From the NCBI GenBank assembly GCA_031254455.1, contig JAIRUI010000064.1:1-7030 (forward strand): a DNA stretch of 7,030 nt, read 5' to 3'. Position 1 is the first letter of the stretch; the number at the start of each line of letters is the position of its first letter. Both the position numbers and the translations under genes were made by a program. The stretch comes from Chitinispirillales bacterium. Lineage in GTDB: Bacteria > Fibrobacterota > Chitinivibrionia > Chitinivibrionales > Chitinivibrionaceae. Below, in pieces: positions 5,928 to 7,030 of the stretch. A model generated the notes under the pieces. That model was not told where the DNA came from. It was given only the letters and a program-made list of their open reading frames with translations, and searched no databases.

Positions 5928-6401
5928 TTATTCTTCGTCTTTGACGATTTCGTAGGGCCAGCCTTTTATGCCGCCTTCTACGTCGTACACATTAGTATAT
6001 CCCATTTCGATAAGTATTTCACAAGACGGCTTGCTTCTACTTCCGCCCAAACAATGTACCAAAATAACGGCGTCTTTGTTCGGCAGCATTTCAGCGGCTT
6101 TATCCTTGACGTCGTCTTTGGGAATCAAAATTGTGCCGGGAATCCGCCATTCTTGGTATTCTTCTTCATCGCGTGCATCGACAAAAATTATGCCGGCGTC
6201 GTTATCAAGCATTTCTTTTGCTTCTTGCGGTGAAATTTTACGGTACTCCGCCTTTTTTGTTTCCAAGATTTCATCAGTGTCTTCTTTTTCAATCGTTTGC
6301 GTATCGGGTAAATTACCGCCCGCTAATTCTTTTTGGTTACATCCGACAATAAAAACGGTCATAATAAACGCCATAACCATAAATCCGAATGTTCTAATCA
6401 T
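5928..6401 (-). CDS. Rhodanese-domain lipoprotein
   Basis: The 157-residue product begins with a lipoprotein signal peptide: MIRTFGF, a hydrophobic stretch (about 5-20), and the lipobox IVGC with Cys 21 as the lipidation site. It is therefore exported and membrane-anchored in the periplasm. A charged linker (about 22-55) follows. The single rhodanese domain (about 55-153) has ISPQEAKEML (56-65), the FVDARDEEEY segment (73-82), RIPGT (86-90) and the active-site loop CLGGSR (117-122). Nucleophile C117, G120 and R122 fit the C-x-x-G-x-R loop, so a catalytic sulfurtransferase or persulfide carrier is likely. YDVEGGIKGW (139-148) closes the domain as usual. TAGGAGG precedes ATG 6401 with a short 4-nt gap. 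The sulfur donor and acceptor are unknown, and no sulfur-metabolism gene is adjacent. The stop lies 2 bp from the T run of the tRNA-Asn terminator. Confidence 0.9.
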   Translation of the reverse strand: MIRTFGFMVMAFIMTVFIVGCNQKELAGGNLPDTQTIEKEDTDEILETKKAEYRKISPQEAKEMLDNDAGIIFVDARDEEEYQEWRIPGTILIPKDDVKDKAAEMLPNKDAVILVHCLGGSRSKPSCEILIEMGYTNVYDVEGGIKGWPYEIVKDEE

Positions 6402-6424
6402 AAATCCTCCTAAAATTTTGTTTT

Positions 6425-6454
6425 TTATATTTTTAACATAACAAAGCAGACCAA
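6425..6454 (-). promoter_or_regulatory. Weak promoter candidate for the rhodanese lipoprotein gene
   Basis: On the minus strand TTGGTC (6454-6449) is followed after 18 bp by ATATAA (6430-6425). The match is poor, and AT-rich sequence here allows several alternatives. It lies at a sensible distance from the ribosome site at 6411-6406. Confidence 0.25.
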
Positions 6455-6455
6455 A

Positions 6456-6611
6456 TTATTTGTTTTTGATAACACGTCTTTTTGGACATGTTAAATTTTT
6501 TTCTTTTAGTCGTCTTTGTTTATAATATACGATATTGGCGATGAGTATTTCAATAAAACTAGCGACGATGGTAAATAAAACGGAAGCGGACTTGTGATTA
6601 TGTTTCGTCAA
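6456..6611 (-). CDS. Doubtful small membrane-protein frame (51 codons, TTG start)
   Basis: On the minus strand an open frame runs from just after a TGA near 6647 to a TAA at 6458-6456. It has no ATG. The best start is TTG 6611, with a weak GGGTG some 9 nt before it. The product would be 51 residues with a hydrophobic run at about 9-30 (SVLFTIVASFIEILIANIVY), interrupted by one Glu, then a strongly basic tail KQRRLKEKN and PKRR. That is the charge pattern of a single-span membrane peptide with its C-terminus inside. The inverted repeat begins 25 bp upstream of the TTG and could have cut off a longer gene. Chance openness cannot be excluded. Confidence 0.25.
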   Translation of the reverse strand: MTKHNHKSASVLFTIVASFIEILIANIVYYKQRRLKEKNLTCPKRRVIKNK

Positions 6612-6636
6612 ATTATCATCACCCGTTATTTGTTTA

Positions 6637-6716
6637 TGGATTGCTTCGTCGTTTCACTTCTTGCAATAGACGCGCGGTGTATTTGTTTGTCATTGCGAGC
6701 GAAGCGAAGCAATCCA
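6637..6716. repeat. Imperfect inverted repeat of the dispersed ATTGCGAG...GAAGCAAT type
   Basis: The right arm (6690-6716) contains CATTGCGAGCGAAGCGAAGC followed by AATCCA. The left arm (6637-6670) starts TGGATTGCTTCG and ends CTTGCAATAGA, which is a diverged, somewhat longer inverse copy. The first 12 bp of the left arm (TGGATTGCTTCG) are the exact complement of the right arm's outer end, and GCAAT/ATTGC pairs near the loop. The roughly 19-nt centre holds CGCGCGGTG. Closely similar palindromic units are known as dispersed intergenic repeats in many bacterial genomes, where frames through them give recurring peptides such as SLRAKRSNP. The element lies 9 bp beyond the stop of the minus-strand surface-protein gene, a REP-like position. 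I see no transposase. Confidence 0.7.
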
Positions 6717-6725
6717 GCCATCGTA

Positions 6726-7030
6726 TTATCGTTTCACACCCATTATCGTCGAATACTTATAAGTCTTTCCGCTTGCACCTTTGGCTTCAGCGATTATCAG
6801 ATAAGTGCCGTTCGCTACGTTTCTTCCTGCGTTATTCGTCAAATCCCACTCAATCTCCTTGTTGTTTTTACTTTTTGATTCAAACACCACATTACCTATG
6901 TTGTCATAAACAATAAGGGTAACTTGCGTCTGTTCGGGAGTTTTTACCGAAATCTTTGCAGACTGAGAAACAACAGCCTTCTCAAGTATTATTCCGTACT
7001 TCCTGTCTGATTTCTGCGGTTTGGCGATCG
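6726..7030 (-). CDS. C-terminal 100 residues of a secreted/surface protein with FlgD/T9SS-like end domain (partial)
   Basis: Entering at the right edge, the minus-strand frame starting at 7028 stays open for 100 codons to a TAA at 6728-6726. The 5' part lies beyond the window. The visible tail has a linker (IAKPQKSDRKYG), then a beta-rich domain: AKISVKTPEQTQVTLIVYD (about 24-42), the turn NIGNVVF (43-49), IEWDLTNNAGRNVANGTY (59-76), LIIAEAKG (77-84), KTYKYSTIMGVKR at the C-terminus. The pattern VxLxIYDxxGNxV...WDxxNxxGxxVxxGxYxxxxE is that of the FlgD Ig-like and type IX sorting C-terminal domains ending many large exported proteins. Export by a type IX-like system is inference. The function of the missing N-terminal part cannot be known. 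The inverted repeat follows the stop directly. Confidence 0.8.
   Translation of the reverse strand, partial: IAKPQKSDRKYGIILEKAVVSQSAKISVKTPEQTQVTLIVYDNIGNVVFESKSKNNKEIEWDLTNNAGRNVANGTYLIIAEAKGASGKTYKYSTIMGVKR

Larger units (their letters stand above)
6402..6725. other. Stretch without a secure gene between two minus-strand genes
   Basis: This stretch of about 325 bp contains the leader of the lipoprotein gene, a weak minus-strand promoter candidate, a doubtful 51-codon frame and an inverted dispersed-type repeat. Each is listed separately. Plus-strand reading frames crossing its right half run through the repeat and antisense to the surface-protein gene, and I do not consider them genes. 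Confidence 0.6.

Noticed and set aside
5968..6441. 157-codon plus-strand frame opposite the lipoprotein gene
   Set aside because: It mirrors the lipoprotein frame, which has a lipobox, a rhodanese active site and an AGGAGG; the antisense product is serine-rich nonsense.
6521..6526. Perfect plus-strand TATAAT as a promoter for a small RNA or an 18-codon peptide at 6541
   Set aside because: There is no acceptable -35, no ribosome site and no terminator; expected by chance in AT-rich DNA.
6594..6916. Two overlapping plus-strand frames of 94 and 91 codons
   Set aside because: They run through the dispersed repeat (giving SLRAKRSNP and VIASEAKQS peptides) and then antisense to the surface-protein tail.
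1..7030. CRISPR array, insertion sequence, phage or toxin-antitoxin module
   Set aside because: No regularly spaced direct repeats, transposase, integrase, phage structural gene or paired small overlapping genes were seen.

Overview
The window is visibly AT-rich and gene-dense. It carries ordinary bacterial genes and no plasmid, phage, CRISPR or insertion-sequence signature. The mix points to a Gram-negative, diderm bacterium: a PdxB-type vitamin B6 enzyme, a lipoprotein with a lipobox, an FkbM methyltransferase next to a glycosyltransferase, and the C-terminal tail of a large secreted or surface protein with a FlgD/type IX-sorting-like end. Both tRNA genes encode their CCA end. A Fibrobacterota- or Bacteroidota-like anaerobe is my first guess, but the sequence alone does not fix the phylum.

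Left part (1-3565, + strand): the tail of an unknown reading frame, then pdxB (4-phosphoerythronate dehydrogenase) with a good promoter that carries a perfect inverted repeat. Next come an FkbM-family methyltransferase and a family-2 glycosyltransferase fused to a DUF2062 membrane domain. The last two genes are 25 bp apart and probably form a surface-glycan or glycolipid unit.

Middle (3588-5322): tRNA-Gln(CTG) and recO lie on the minus strand. The tRNA promoter appears to start inside the recO stop codon. nagD, a HAD-family nucleotide phosphatase, diverges from recO across a 112-bp shared regulatory gap.

Right part (5383-7030): a 93-residue protein of unknown function with its own promoter and strong ribosome binding site. 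It is followed by a complete tRNA-Asn(GTT) unit of promoter, tRNA and intrinsic terminator. A rhodanese-domain lipoprotein follows on the minus strand. Then comes a stretch of about 325 bp without a secure gene. It holds a possible 51-residue membrane-peptide frame and a dispersed-type inverted repeat (the ATTGCGAGCGAAGCGAAGCAAT family). The window ends inside the 3' end of the surface-protein gene on the minus strand.

I do not see a clear undescribed multi-gene system. The best items for a second look are the 93-residue orphan, the palindromic repeat placed directly behind the surface-protein gene, the palindrome over the pdxB promoter, and two tRNA acceptor-stem oddities.
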